Shown: positions 34,702 through 43,876, counted from the first letter of the stretch. The stretch is 64,000 bases of DNA from Natronorubrum aibiense (GCF_009392895.1 NZ_CP045490.1:1-64000); one strand, 5' to 3'. Numbers and translations are program-made. The notes: generated by a model from the letters alone, not told the origin.

Positions 34702-37700
34702 GCGAAGACGACAGCCGAGATCGGTCGACCAGTGGAGTGTCCCTCGTGGACGCGATCACGACACACTCGAGGGTCGTCATCACGGTCATGCTCGTGCTGA
34801 CGGCCGTCTTCGGCATCGGGGCCACAGCCGTCGAGTACGACACCTCCCTCGAGCAGTTCGAGAGTCAAACGGCAGAGCGAGCAGCACTCGAGTACGCCAA
34901 CGAACACTTCGACGCTCGAGACGGTTCGAATACGGCGACCACCGTCGTGATCGTCAGCGGGGAGAACGTCCTCACGAAGGAGTCACTCCTCGACTCGCTG
35001 GCGCTCCAACGCCAACTCGCCGACAACGAAACGGTCAACGGGAGTCTCGCCGAGGAAACACCGATCACCGGGGTCGAAAACGTCGTCGCGACGAGCGTGA
35101 TCCGCGAAGAACAGGCCGATGCGCTCAGATCGCGCGGTGCCGACCTCGAGGATCGTGCGGAGCGACTCAATGCAACGGCTGCGGCGCTCCAGAGCGATCT
35201 CGAGACTGTCCGCGACGTCCAGGCGGAGTACGAGCGTCTCAACACCTCCTCCGGAGCCGGCGAGATCGACGGCGAGACGTACCGAACGCGATCGGCCGAG
35301 CTCGACGCCGAACTGGACGCGGTCCACGACAACGCGACGCCGTCGCTCGATGCCGACCAGACACGGTCGTTCACCCGGGCTATGGGGAGCGTTCGAGCCG
35401 TGCAAGCCGAGATCAGCGCCACCGATCGAGCGCGAGCGAACGGGACCCTAAGTCAGTCCGAATACGATCGGCGAGTGAATCGCCTCGAGAACGATCTCGA
35501 GGCCGCCTACACCGACGGCACGGTCGGCGTGCTCAACGAGGAGTACGATCGGCTCTGGCACCAGCGCGAGGAACTGGAGGCCGAGCGCGACGCACTCGAG
35601 TCGACGGAGCAGCCACCCCTTGGCGACCAGATCGACGCTCTCGAATCGCTCAACGACTCCGCCTACGGCCGTCACCTCGAGTCGATGCTCGAGGCGGAGA
35701 CCGGACCAGCCAGTGAGATCGTCCGACCCATGCTCCCGTCGTCGTACGAGCCGGATTCGACGCAGGCAACGGAGCGACTGCTTCGCATCCAACAAACACA
35801 CGCCACCGACACGAACGAGTCGACAGGAGCGCCCGACGACGATCTTGTCGAACGCCAGCGCGCGATCCAGCAGGTGGTCGACGATCACGACAACGACGTC
35901 ACCGACGAACACACCGTGTTCGGGCTCGGGCTCGCGACCGACGAGGTCGATCGTGCGATCGGCGACAGCCTTCGCTTCGTCGGCCCGCTCGCACTCGGGG
36001 TCGTCCTCGTGTCGTTGACGGTCGCCTACCGCGACCCGCTCGAGGTCGTTCTGGGAAGCGTTGGTCTCCTGATCGTGCTCGTCTGGACGTTCGGGTTCAT
36101 GGGCTGGACGGGAATCACGTTCAACCAACTGTTCGTCGCGATCCCGGTGTTACTGATCGGTCTCTCAATCGATTACGCGATCCACGTCGTCATGCGCCAC
36201 CGGGAGTATCGCACCGATGGGATAGCTCCCACTCCAAGCAGCACCGACCAGGATTCCGCTCGAGGGGCGATGGCGGCCGCACTCGCCGGCGTCGGCGTTG
36301 CACTCATGTGGGTCACGGCGACGACTGCGATCGGGTTTCTCTCGAATGTGGTGAGTCCGATCGCCCCCCTCCGAGCGTTCGGCCTCGTGAGCACGTTCGG
36401 AATCGTCGCCGCACTGTTCGTCTTCGGCGGCCTGATTCCGGCGATTACGATCGAACTCAAGACGTTCCTCGAGCGCCGCGGCGTCGATCGGCACAAACCC
36501 GCGCTTGGCACCCGGAACGGCGTGCTCCGAGAGATGCTTTCGGTCGGCGCGAGTGCTGCACGGACCGCACCTGTCGTCGTCCTCGTCGTGGCGGTCGCGC
36601 TGACCGCCGGGAGTCTGTACGCAGCGGGAACGGTCGACACGAGTTTCGAGCAATCGGATCTCCTCGCCGAGGAGCCCGAGTGGCTCGATCAGGCCCCCAC
36701 AACACACGCTGAGTATCGGGCGAACGACGGCTTCACAAAGCTCGACGAACGCTTCGAGACCCGAAACTCGCAGGCCCAGATCGTCGTCACCGGGAACGTC
36801 ACCGACGGGGACACGCTCGAGCGCATCGACGCGGCGCGGACAGCGGCTGCAACGACCGAGTCGGCCGACGCGCCACGAACGGCCGGAACTGCCGATCGCG
36901 ATCCGCTGACGGTCATGGAATCCGTCGCCGAGGAGGACGAGTCGTTCAACGCGTCGTACCACCTCGCCGATCGGACGGGCGATGGCATCCCGGACCAGAA
37001 CGTCGCCGGACTGTACGACCAGCTGTTTGAGGTCGACCCAGACGCCGCGAGCGACGTGATCGCCCGAACGGACGACGGCGAGTACGAGTCGGTCCGACTC
37101 CTGATCTCGGTTCGTGATGACACACCCGGCGAGCAAACGACGGCGGAGATGCGGGCGGTCGCAGAGACGATCGACGACGGCGAGACGGACCAGCGCTGGA
37201 ACGCGACCGCAACCGGCCCGCCGATCGTCACGCACGTCGTCGAAGCCACCTTGTTGGACGCGATCTACGAGAGCCTCGCGATCACGCTCGTCGCAGTCGG
37301 TGGGTGTCTCGTCGTCGCCTACGCCCTGACCGGCACCGGGGCAACGCTCGGCGTCGTCACACTGATCCCGGTCGTCCTCGCACTCTGCTGGATCGTCGGT
37401 ACGATGGCGCTGCTCGAGATCCCGTTCAACGTCCTGACTGGCACTGTCGCGAGTCTCACGATCGGGCTCGGCGTCGCGTACAACATCCACGTGAGTTCGC
37501 GCTACGTCCTCGAGTGTCGTCGACAAGACACCGTCGACGACGCACTTCGAACGACGATGACGGGAACCGGGGGTGCGCTGTTTGGCAGCGTTGCGACGAC
37601 GGCACTCGGGTTCAGTACGCTCGCGCTCGCGTTTCTCCCCGCCGTTCGACAGTTCGGCATCATCACGGCGCTGACGATCGTCTACGCCTTCCTCGCGAGC

Positions 37701-37751
37701 GTCCTCGTGTTACCGACGTTGCTGGTCGGCTGGACGCAGTATTTCCAGTAG
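34698..37751 (+). CDS. MMPL/RND-superfamily transporter
   Basis: 1017 residues, RND fold: TM1 (about 25-47), a large first external loop (about 48-410) with a predicted coiled coil, a six-helix bundle (about 415-640; SIDYAIHVVMRHREY), a second external loop (about 645-850), and a last bundle (about 855-1015). In the first half the RND aspartate is present (GLSIDYAIH); in the second half the same position reads GLGVAYNIH, with Ala for Asp. The relatives are archaeal MMPL proteins that move lipids or hydrophobic cargo. Coupled to the surface-protein gene upstream, so it likely works with it at the envelope. Confidence 0.9.
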   Translation: MSEDDSRDRSTSGVSLVDAITTHSRVVITVMLVLTAVFGIGATAVEYDTSLEQFESQTAERAALEYANEHFDARDGSNTATTVVIVSGENVLTKESLLDSLALQRQLADNETVNGSLAEETPITGVENVVATSVIREEQADALRSRGADLEDRAERLNATAAALQSDLETVRDVQAEYERLNTSSGAGEIDGETYRTRSAELDAELDAVHDNATPSLDADQTRSFTRAMGSVRAVQAEISATDRARANGTLSQSEYDRRVNRLENDLEAAYTDGTVGVLNEEYDRLWHQREELEAERDALESTEQPPLGDQIDALESLNDSAYGRHLESMLEAETGPASEIVRPMLPSSYEPDSTQATERLLRIQQTHATDTNESTGAPDDDLVERQRAIQQVVDDHDNDVTDEHTVFGLGLATDEVDRAIGDSLRFVGPLALGVVLVSLTVAYRDPLEVVLGSVGLLIVLVWTFGFMGWTGITFNQLFVAIPVLLIGLSIDYAIHVVMRHREYRTDGIAPTPSSTDQDSARGAMAAALAGVGVALMWVTATTAIGFLSNVVSPIAPLRAFGLVSTFGIVAALFVFGGLIPAITIELKTFLERRGVDRHKPALGTRNGVLREMLSVGASAARTAPVVVLVVAVALTAGSLYAAGTVDTSFEQSDLLAEEPEWLDQAPTTHAEYRANDGFTKLDERFETRNSQAQIVVTGNVTDGDTLERIDAARTAAATTESADAPRTAGTADRDPLTVMESVAEEDESFNASYHLADRTGDGIPDQNVAGLYDQLFEVDPDAASDVIARTDDGEYESVRLLISVRDDTPGEQTTAEMRAVAETIDDGETDQRWNATATGPPIVTHVVEATLLDAIYESLAITLVAVGGCLVVAYALTGTGATLGVVTLIPVVLALCWIVGTMALLEIPFNVLTGTVASLTIGLGVAYNIHVSSRYVLECRRQDTVDDALRTTMTGTGGALFGSVATTALGFSTLALAFLPAVRQFGIITALTIVYAFLASVLVLPTLLVGWTQYFQ

Positions 37752-37887
37752 TTGGCACTACGGATATGATATTCAAAATCGTGCTCTGTTGAATAGCAGT
37801 CTACTCGAGATCGACAACCAGTGAGACCAGTATTGCCAACCACCACACCATTATTTCCAATAATTACACAGAGTGTCGCCCCCAGTA

Positions 37888-38526
37888 TCAAAACAGTTCG
37901 TCGAGCGGGCGATCTGCGTCGTCCTCGGTGGTAGCGTCCGGGTCAGGTTTCACTGGGGGAGCGTCGAAGAGTCGGCCGCCACCACGCTCCCGGGCAGCCA
38001 ACACATCGTCAAGTTCGGCTTGCATTTCATCGTCGAGAGTGGGCGCAGTGAAAGCGTTGGCAACGTCATCAGGCAGGGCGGGACGAGGTGCGTTTCGGTG
38101 CCGCTCGATTTTCTCAGTGAGGTAGAGGTTGTCCTGAAGGGCGCGCAGCACAGGCACGTACCGGAGGTAGTCGTATTCATCGAGTAGAGTAATGCCGTAG
38201 CTGGTGAACCGCCAGAACTCGCGTGGATCGTTCTGTTCAGCTTCATCACCGTTATAGGCGTGTTTTGACACGATTTCTTTCGCTGCGAGGCGATCGAGAT
38301 GCTCGAGGATGGTCGATCGATTCTTGGGTACTAAGTATTCCAATTCGTCCAGTGTGACGAGATGGTCAGGATGCCCGAGGATTGCCTGGATAATGTAGTA
38401 GCGAGTTTCCTGTGTGATAAACCGGTGTGCGCGTCGCTGTTTCTCGAACGGCAGAACGTCTTCCCCACCGAAAGGATCGGTTGGCCTTTCAGGCGGGCCG
38501 CGGTGGGCGTCCGCGCTATTGCTCAT
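37888..38526 (-). CDS. winged-helix transcriptional regulator (haloarchaeal)
   Basis: 212 residues from the ATG at 38526 (longer upstream frames are poor coding). Residues about 25-125 are a winged helix: RFITQETRYYIIQAILGHP, LVTLDELEYLVPKNRSTILEHLDRLAAKEIV. The C-terminal third is acidic and disordered. Divergent from the hypothetical gene at 38641 with 114 bp between starts, an arrangement that implies control of that gene and self-control. Confidence 0.82.
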   Translation of the reverse strand: MSNSADAHRGPPERPTDPFGGEDVLPFEKQRRAHRFITQETRYYIIQAILGHPDHLVTLDELEYLVPKNRSTILEHLDRLAAKEIVSKHAYNGDEAEQNDPREFWRFTSYGITLLDEYDYLRYVPVLRALQDNLYLTEKIERHRNAPRPALPDDVANAFTAPTLDDEMQAELDDVLAARERGGGRLFDAPPVKPDPDATTEDDADRPLDELF

Positions 38527-38640
38527 ATGCGTCTTTCCAGCCGAAGTCACGTAACTGTTCGGGTTACCCAGGTTGGGATTGGAGCTATTTAGCCAACTTG
38601 TGTATGAACATTTAAGCCGAACACTTCTGTAAAGAGGAAT

Positions 38641-39477
38641 ATGAGCGGTCCACGGGTTCCCCAGAACGCAAACGCCATCTACCGAGCTGTCAACCGAATA
38701 TTCGAGGGAATAGAAGTACCACAGAGAGACTGGCAGGAAGTCATTCGATACATGAACGAGGAACTGCCACGATTCGAGCAAGCTGACACCAGCTACCTTG
38801 TTCTCGGTAGCTACCGGGGCCAGTACGGCCACCGGCTACGCGAGTTCGCCAACTGCTTGAACATGCCAACCAATTCCGAGTCGATCGTGCTTGGAGACAC
38901 ACTCGATCTGGACACAGCGGTTATCCCTGAATTCGATATCAAAATCAACCTACTCGGCGAATTCGCTGACTCTATCGCGGGCGTCTATGAAAAAGAAGGC
39001 GGCGGAGAAAGTCCTGAATTGGGCGTGTGCAGATCGTTGTTTGCGAGAAAGACATTTGTGTTCCCTCGAGATTACACAGGTCTTACCCGTGACAGCCTCG
39101 AGACGCGAGAGGACGTTATTCAGGCAGCACTCTCCGTTTACTATACAGACTTCGACAACATCGATGAGAAGAACCGAGAGCAAGAAAAGAAGAAACGAGA
39201 GTTAGCGTCGCTCATCACAGCCGCACAGCGTGAGGGGATCCATATCACTGAGCGCGAGTTAACTGACATCATCAAAGAGAGAACTGCCAGTGTCGACGAG
39301 GAACCAGCAGTGTACAGTTGGGTGCATCTGAGTTTCTTCAAGCGGTGGGAAGCGATGGGGCAGTGCCACCCGTGGACGACACTTGATGAACTGCGCGATC
39401 TTGCTGACGAAATGCCAGGACCGGTGCGACCACGCTGGGAAACCGAATTTGACATCGACGCCTTCCTTGACGAGTGA
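38641..39477 (+). CDS. unrecognised protein with possible SLOG/TIR-like Rossmann core
   Basis: 278 residues. Residues about 50-140 read YLVLGSYRGQYGHRLREFANCLN, then FADSIAGVYEKEGGGESPELG, followed by KTFVFPRDYTGLT, a beta-alpha pattern with a Glu/Gly-rich turn like nucleoside-deoxyribosyltransferase, SLOG or TIR-type nucleotide-binding folds. This resemblance is tentative. A Lys/Glu-rich helix (about 178-190) and a C-terminal aromatic domain follow. The stop codon TGA is the first three bases of an IS1341 right-end signature (TGACATCCTCC), so the C-terminus may have been cut by an old insertion. Confidence 0.6.
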   Translation: MSGPRVPQNANAIYRAVNRIFEGIEVPQRDWQEVIRYMNEELPRFEQADTSYLVLGSYRGQYGHRLREFANCLNMPTNSESIVLGDTLDLDTAVIPEFDIKINLLGEFADSIAGVYEKEGGGESPELGVCRSLFARKTFVFPRDYTGLTRDSLETREDVIQAALSVYYTDFDNIDEKNREQEKKKRELASLITAAQREGIHITERELTDIIKERTASVDEEPAVYSWVHLSFFKRWEAMGQCHPWTTLDELRDLADEMPGPVRPRWETEFDIDAFLDE

Positions 39478-39499
39478 CATCCTCCTCGCCGTAAACAGT
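39475..39499 (-). mobile_element. solo IS1341-type right-end remnant
   Basis: Read on the minus strand, GTTTACGGCGAGGAGGATGTCA matches the right end of the element at 2001-3454 (GTTTACGGCGTGGAGGATGTCA) with one mismatch in 22. No tnpB is attached. It abuts, and supplies, the stop codon of the preceding gene. Confidence 0.65.
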
Positions 39500-39730
39500 A
39501 GTTGCCGAATCAGATTCTTAGCAAGTCAACCGACAAGTTGGTTTTGGACTTCAGCCCCACAAGAATTCATCTGAAACACTGGCTATGTGTGGCCGCTCGC
39601 AACGGTACTGCCGGCGGTCGTGATTACAAGAAGCGGACCCGCATAAAACGAGGACGGCGTCAACCGCTAGTACGCCGGTTGATCGCTCGAGTAGCTCAAA
39701 TCATTCGTCTCGATCTTGCCGGTTCTACAA
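39500..39730. other. gene remnant or non-coding stretch
   Basis: A plus-strand frame from 39502 runs into the 3' end of urtE (antisense) and encodes a basic peptide (RIKRGRRQPLVRRLIARV) without haloarchaeal acidity. I cannot identify it; it may be debris from the IS or a broken gene. Confidence 0.35.
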
Positions 39731-40429
39731 TCAAACCACGAGATGTGCCGCTAATTGTTCGCGATCCTTGAGGTCCGTATCGTCGAGTTCGTTGACGATG
39801 CGTCCCGTGTCCATCGCATAGCAGCGGTCAGCTAAATTCTGAATGACCGAAAGATTCTGCTCAACGAACAGGATCGTCGTCCCGAGATCCTCGTTGATGC
39901 GTGCAAGATCGTCTGTGATTGACTGGACGATGGAGGGCTGGACGCCCTCCGAAGGCTCGTCAACCAGCAGTAGGTCAGGATCTCCGACGAGCGCGCGACC
40001 GATCGCGAGCATCTGCTGTTGGCCGCCACTCATCGTATCAGCATCTTGGGCAGCCCGCTCCTCCAAGATTGGGAAGTACTCGTAAACGCGGTCGTACAGC
40101 GTCGCGTCGCTGCTCCCGACGTTCTCACCAATTAGGAGGTTCTCCTCGACGGTCAGCCCGGGGAAGACGTCTCGTCCCTGTGGAACGTAGCCGACACCCA
40201 GACCCGCACGTTCGTCAGCAGATCGATCGGTGATATCTTCGTCATAATACTGAACTGAGCCAGAATCGGACTCAAGCAGGCCCATCACCGTCTTCAACAG
40301 AGTTGTCTTTCCGACGCCGTTCTTTCCCATAATCCCGACGACCTCGCCCTCGGTGATGCGACAGTTCACGCCCCGAAGAATGGGCGTCCCCTCGTAGCCA
40401 GCTGTAAGGTCGGAGATCTCGAGGGTCAT
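39731..40429 (-). CDS. urtE: urea/branched-chain-type ABC transporter ATP-binding protein
   Basis: 232 residues. LivF/UrtE-type ABC ATPase: Walker A GKNGVGKTT (about 35-43), signature LSGGQ-like MSGGQQQ (about 135), Walker B LLLVDEPSEG (about 155-164), and the UrtE-like PQGRDVFPGLTVEENL. It overlaps the start of its partner urtD by 4 bp. The system normally pairs with permeases UrtB/UrtC and binding protein UrtA, which are missing here, so the ATPase is orphaned. Confidence 0.88.
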   Translation of the reverse strand: MTLEISDLTAGYEGTPILRGVNCRITEGEVVGIMGKNGVGKTTLLKTVMGLLESDSGSVQYYDEDITDRSADERAGLGVGYVPQGRDVFPGLTVEENLLIGENVGSSDATLYDRVYEYFPILEERAAQDADTMSGGQQQMLAIGRALVGDPDLLLVDEPSEGVQPSIVQSITDDLARINEDLGTTILFVEQNLSVIQNLADRCYAMDTGRIVNELDDTDLKDREQLAAHLVV

Positions 40430-41202
40430 GCGTCTTCCCCCAGATAGATGCGCTGAACGGCTTCGTCTGCCTCGATCTCCTCGATGGGACCCTGGCGGAA
40501 GATTGATCCCTGATTTAATACCGTCACTTGGTCGGAGATTGTACGGACGAACTCCATGTCGTGTTCGATGACGACGAACGCCATTCCGTCATCGTTGAGT
40601 GACCGAATCAGGTCGGCAACGCTCGCAGTCTCTTCGACCGACATTCCTGCGACGGGTTCGTCGAGCAACATCAGCGTCGGCTCGAGCGTCGTCGCCATGC
40701 CGATCTCAAGGCGCTGTTGTTGTCCGTGTGAGAGGTCGCCGGCGGGAGTGTCAGCTCGGTCAGCGAGTTCGATCTCCTCAAGAGTCTCGTGGGTCGCCGA
40801 ACGGATGTCGTCGCAGTCGGTTCGCTGGAGCGGGATCTGCAGGTTCTGTGCGACGGTGAGGCCTTCGTAGATGTGTGGTGATTGGAACTTCACGCTGAGG
40901 CCTGCGTCGATGCGCTCGTGCGCCGGCATGTCGGTGAGGTCGATACCGTCGAAGTAGACATGCCCCTTAGTCGGAGAGAGCTGACCGGTAATCAACTCGA
41001 GCAGCGTTGACTTGCCGGCTCCGTTGGGACCGATGAGACACCGAAGCTCGCCCTCAGCGACCGTGAAGTCGACGCTATCGACAGCGGTCAGTCCGCCGAA
41101 GTGCTTGGTGACGTTCTCCGTTGCTAACACCGCATCCTGGTCGAGACCTGTCGCCGCCACGGCAGGCGTAACCCTGACGTTCGGATCGCCCGGTGTGCTC
41201 AC
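40426..41202 (-). CDS. urtD: urea-type ABC transporter ATP-binding protein
   Basis: 258 residues with a GTG start at 41202. LivG/UrtD-type ATPase: Walker A GPNGAGKSTL (about 59-68), signature LSHGQQQRLEIGMA (about 160-173), Walker B LMLLDEPVAGMS. The C-terminus VIEHDMEFVRTISDQVTVLNQGS is typical of UrtD. Its stop overlaps the urtE start. The upstream urtC is only a 3' fragment, so this pair probably has no functional permease from this locus. Confidence 0.88.
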   Translation of the reverse strand: MSTPGDPNVRVTPAVAATGLDQDAVLATENVTKHFGGLTAVDSVDFTVAEGELRCLIGPNGAGKSTLLELITGQLSPTKGHVYFDGIDLTDMPAHERIDAGLSVKFQSPHIYEGLTVAQNLQIPLQRTDCDDIRSATHETLEEIELADRADTPAGDLSHGQQQRLEIGMATTLEPTLMLLDEPVAGMSVEETASVADLIRSLNDDGMAFVVIEHDMEFVRTISDQVTVLNQGSIFRQGPIEEIEADEAVQRIYLGEDA

Positions 41203-41275
41203 GACGCGTCACCCCCGACAGTGAGCGCTTGGTGGCTGACGACGACGGTTCGTGATTGGTCGGTAAGTGAGTGAG

Positions 41276-41506
41276 TCATTCGACTGCTTCCTCCGTTGGA
41301 TGGCTGGACGAGCGGTCCCCGACGCGCTCGAGCAACCGCGTTCCGAGTCGGTCAAGAGACGGTGCGACACCTGCCGGCATGAGAAGGATGACGGTCAACA
41401 GCAGTCCGCCGATGATGACGAACGCCCATTCGGGTCCGAGCGGGCCGATACCTTCCGTCAGTCCGGTTCGCAGCCGCTCGGTGGCCAGCGTCGCGCCGAC
41501 GGACGG
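41276..41506 (-). pseudogene. urtC: 3' fragment of urea ABC permease urtC
   Basis: About the last 76 residues of a UrtC/LivM-type permease (TEGIGPLGPEWAFVIIGGLLLTVILLMPAGVAPSLDRLGTRLLE). The 5' three-quarters is gone: before about 41506 the same frame becomes antisense to ureF. It lies directly upstream of urtD (73 bp), the normal operon order. The fragment ends at a deletion junction with ureF. Confidence 0.8.
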
Positions 41507-42112
41507 ATCGAGACGGCCGACGAACTCGGCGCGCTTGTCGAAGCATATCTTCGGCGTGTCGTCGGCCCGGCCGAGACGGTCGCGCTGGCGAATGCCCACG
41601 ACGCGGCTGCAGCCGACGACCTTGAAGGAATGCTGGCCGCCGACGATCGTCTCTACGCCGCGACGCTTCCCGCGGAGTTTCGCGCAAGCGCAACCAAGGC
41701 CGGCAGCAAACTACTCAAGTTGCTTGCGGACACCGACGAAGAACTGCTCGGGACTGCGAACAGTGAGGGTGCGGTCGCTGCATACGCCGACGCAGTCGAA
41801 GACGGGACGGCCCGAGGACAGTATCCAATTGTACTCGGTGTCGTAACCCAGCGCGCTGGTCTCGAACGGCGATCGGCATGTCTCGTTGGCGCGTACGCGT
41901 TCGTCACCGAACTGCTTGGGGCAGCCCAGCGGCTCGGCCGGTTCGGACACACAGACATCCAATCGCAGTTGGCTGACCTGCTTCCAATCGTTGAGTCGAT
42001 CTGTGCGAAGTACGCCGACGCCGATCTCGAGACGCTGACCACCTTCGCCCCACTGGTAGAAATCGAGAGCATGCGCCACGAGCGTGCCGACCGACGGCTG
42101 TTCATGAGCTAG
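41504..42112 (+). pseudogene. ureF: 5'-truncated urease accessory protein ureF
   Basis: About 202 residues from IETADELGALVEAYLRR to the stop. UreF hallmarks: PAETVALANAHDAAAADDLEGMLAADDRLYAATLPAEFR, AYAFVTELLGAAQRLGRFGHTD and the C-terminal ESMRHERADRRLFMS. UreF helps load nickel into urease. About 30 N-terminal residues are missing; the open frame runs on into antisense urtC only by chance. No urease structural genes or other ure accessory genes are in the window, so this is a relic. Confidence 0.82.
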
Positions 42113-42147
42113 CTCAGACTCGCGTGCGGTGATTCGCTTGGACGACC

Positions 42148-42390
42148 GATCGAGTTCAACCTCGAGTTCGCGTTTCGACCGTTCGTCTTCGGTATCGATA
42201 CCACCGTGCAGCAGTGCGTGAGCGTACTCGTGAATGAGTGTGACAGCGAGATCAGCCCTGGTTTCACGATCACGGATTTCCACACGGGGCTGCATCTCCA
42301 GGCGATGCTGACAGACGCCCTTGGCGCTGCCGTGAGACCATTCTCGAGGAGACGACTCGACGCCGGCAGATACCCACACCGACGACACCC
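42148..42390 (-). pseudogene. fragment of ArdC-like zincin metallopeptidase
   Basis: One frame reads SSPREWSHGSAKGVCQHRLEMQPRVEIRDRETRADLAVTLIHEYAHALLHGGIDTEDERSKRELE. The HEYAH zinc motif and flanks match haloarchaeal plasmid ArdC/ImmA-IrrE-like peptidases (antirestriction family). Both ends are lost, and the frame breaks after KRELE. It marks passage of a plasmid or virus-like element beside the urea-locus deletion. Confidence 0.65.
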
Positions 42391-42423
42391 GAGAGAGCCC
42401 AACCTGCGCAGGGAAACACCCAA

Positions 42424-43611
42424 CTACGGCCCGGCTGTGCCGACAGCGACCGTCCAGAACCCGCCGACGGTCGCAGCGAGCGTCAGCAAGATTACGGCAG
42501 TGAAACTGCCAGTGAACTCGACGCTTGCCGTTCCGAGCGGCGGCATCCCGAGAGCAGCGATACCGATTGCGACGTTGAACGTACCGACGATGGCGGTGTC
42601 TTTCTCCAGCGAGTAGATTCCCATGAGCAGCGGGATGTACAGTGTCGCGGAGCCGCCCAGTCCGAGTCCGATCAGGCAAATCGCGACCAGCAGCGTCGGT
42701 ACGGTGGGAACGAACAGCAGAGCGATCCCGGCACCCGCACAGACGAGTGACGCGAGAAACGCGCGTCTCGAGCCCATGACGTCGGCAAGGTAACCGCTTC
42801 CGATCCGTGAGATGATGCTGACACCGCCGATCAGCCCGAACGCGGTCGAGGCACCGGCAGCCGTCAGGCCGCGAGCGGCGAAGAGATCGACGGCGTAGGC
42901 AGCAAGCAGTTGATACCACGCGAAGGAGAGGGCGATACCGACGAACAACAACTGGAACGTCCGCGTCCCGCCTAACCGCGCGAGCCACTCGAGCAGTTCG
43001 TCGGCGGTCGCGGTCGACTGTGCCGCCCAGATCGGCCGTCGACAGACGAGCCCAGCGAGGAGGAACGCAAGCGCAGTTGCCGATATGATGACCAGAAAAC
43101 CACGGCGGACGCCGACGTCCGCGAGGGCAGCCTGCCAGATCGGCGGGAGCACGAACAGTCCGAGTCCGTTACCGACGAAAATCAGCCCCGTTGCGGCCCC
43201 GCGACGGGCCTCGAACCAGCGCGGAACGACCGACGCGAGGAGCACGAAGGCCGTCCCCAGTGCGAGTCCGAGGACGGCGAAGACGACGACCAGTCCCCCG
43301 ACGGAGTCGAAGAGATACAACGATGGCGCGATCACACCTGTGGCGAGCGAACACGCGAGTAACACCGCTCGAGCCCGAAACCGAGCGCCGAAGACACCGA
43401 CGAGTCCGGAGCCGATGAAGAATGTAAAGAGCATGATGGCAAACACGCCCGAGAGCGCGACTGACGAGACGCCGAAGGTGTCACTGAACGGCGCCCGAAA
43501 GATCCCGTACGAAAGCGGCGTCCCGAAGGTGAAGATCATCGCCACGGAGCCGATGATCGCCACGAGCCAACTGCGAGGGCTATCGGGACGTTCCGAACGA
43601 TCGATGTGCAC
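42424..43611 (-). CDS. MFS transporter (oxalate/formate-antiporter-like)
   Basis: 395 residues, 12 predicted helices, GTG start at 43611. Layout resembles monocarboxylate/OxlT-type MFS carriers: the N-terminal half opens with IGSVAMIFTFGTPLSYGIFRAPFS (about 20-43), helix 4-5 region VVPRWFEARRGAATGLIFVGNGLG, and the second half has YLADVMGSRRAFLASLV. Could exchange or take up organic acids. No partner gene lies in operon with it. Confidence 0.86.
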   Translation of the reverse strand: MHIDRSERPDSPRSWLVAIIGSVAMIFTFGTPLSYGIFRAPFSDTFGVSSVALSGVFAIMLFTFFIGSGLVGVFGARFRARAVLLACSLATGVIAPSLYLFDSVGGLVVVFAVLGLALGTAFVLLASVVPRWFEARRGAATGLIFVGNGLGLFVLPPIWQAALADVGVRRGFLVIISATALAFLLAGLVCRRPIWAAQSTATADELLEWLARLGGTRTFQLLFVGIALSFAWYQLLAAYAVDLFAARGLTAAGASTAFGLIGGVSIISRIGSGYLADVMGSRRAFLASLVCAGAGIALLFVPTVPTLLVAICLIGLGLGGSATLYIPLLMGIYSLEKDTAIVGTFNVAIGIAALGMPPLGTASVEFTGSFTAVILLTLAATVGGFWTVAVGTAGP

Positions 43612-43876
43612 GACACGGTCTCGATGGTGTGTGCTCGAAAACGTTCTGATTCCGGAACCGTCGAAGCGATTACGTCGAACGGAGAGGCGAATCTGACATT
43701 CGACAGAACGAAAACGGTAATCCGAACGTGCTGTACTCGAGGAGCGGTCGATTGCGAGCGTACAGATATTGTACCGCTCACCCTACAGAATGAAAGAAAT
43801 CAAACACGCTGTGAATATCAGAACACATATTACGGCAGCGTGTCAGATACTGCTGTGACTGGCGCCACTCAAACGA

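Noticed and set aside
34364-35716. A 450-codon plus frame inside the surface protein and RND genes
   Set aside because: Arg-rich shadow of the two real genes in another frame.
41267-42112. A single 281-codon plus-strand frame read as one protein
   Set aside because: Its first 80 codons are antisense to the 3' end of urtC; only the later part is UreF. The frame spans a deletion junction.
41711-42988. A 425-codon minus frame across ureF and the MFS gene
   Set aside because: Mostly antisense or out-of-frame shadow; only the central 80 codons carry a real remnant (ArdC-like).
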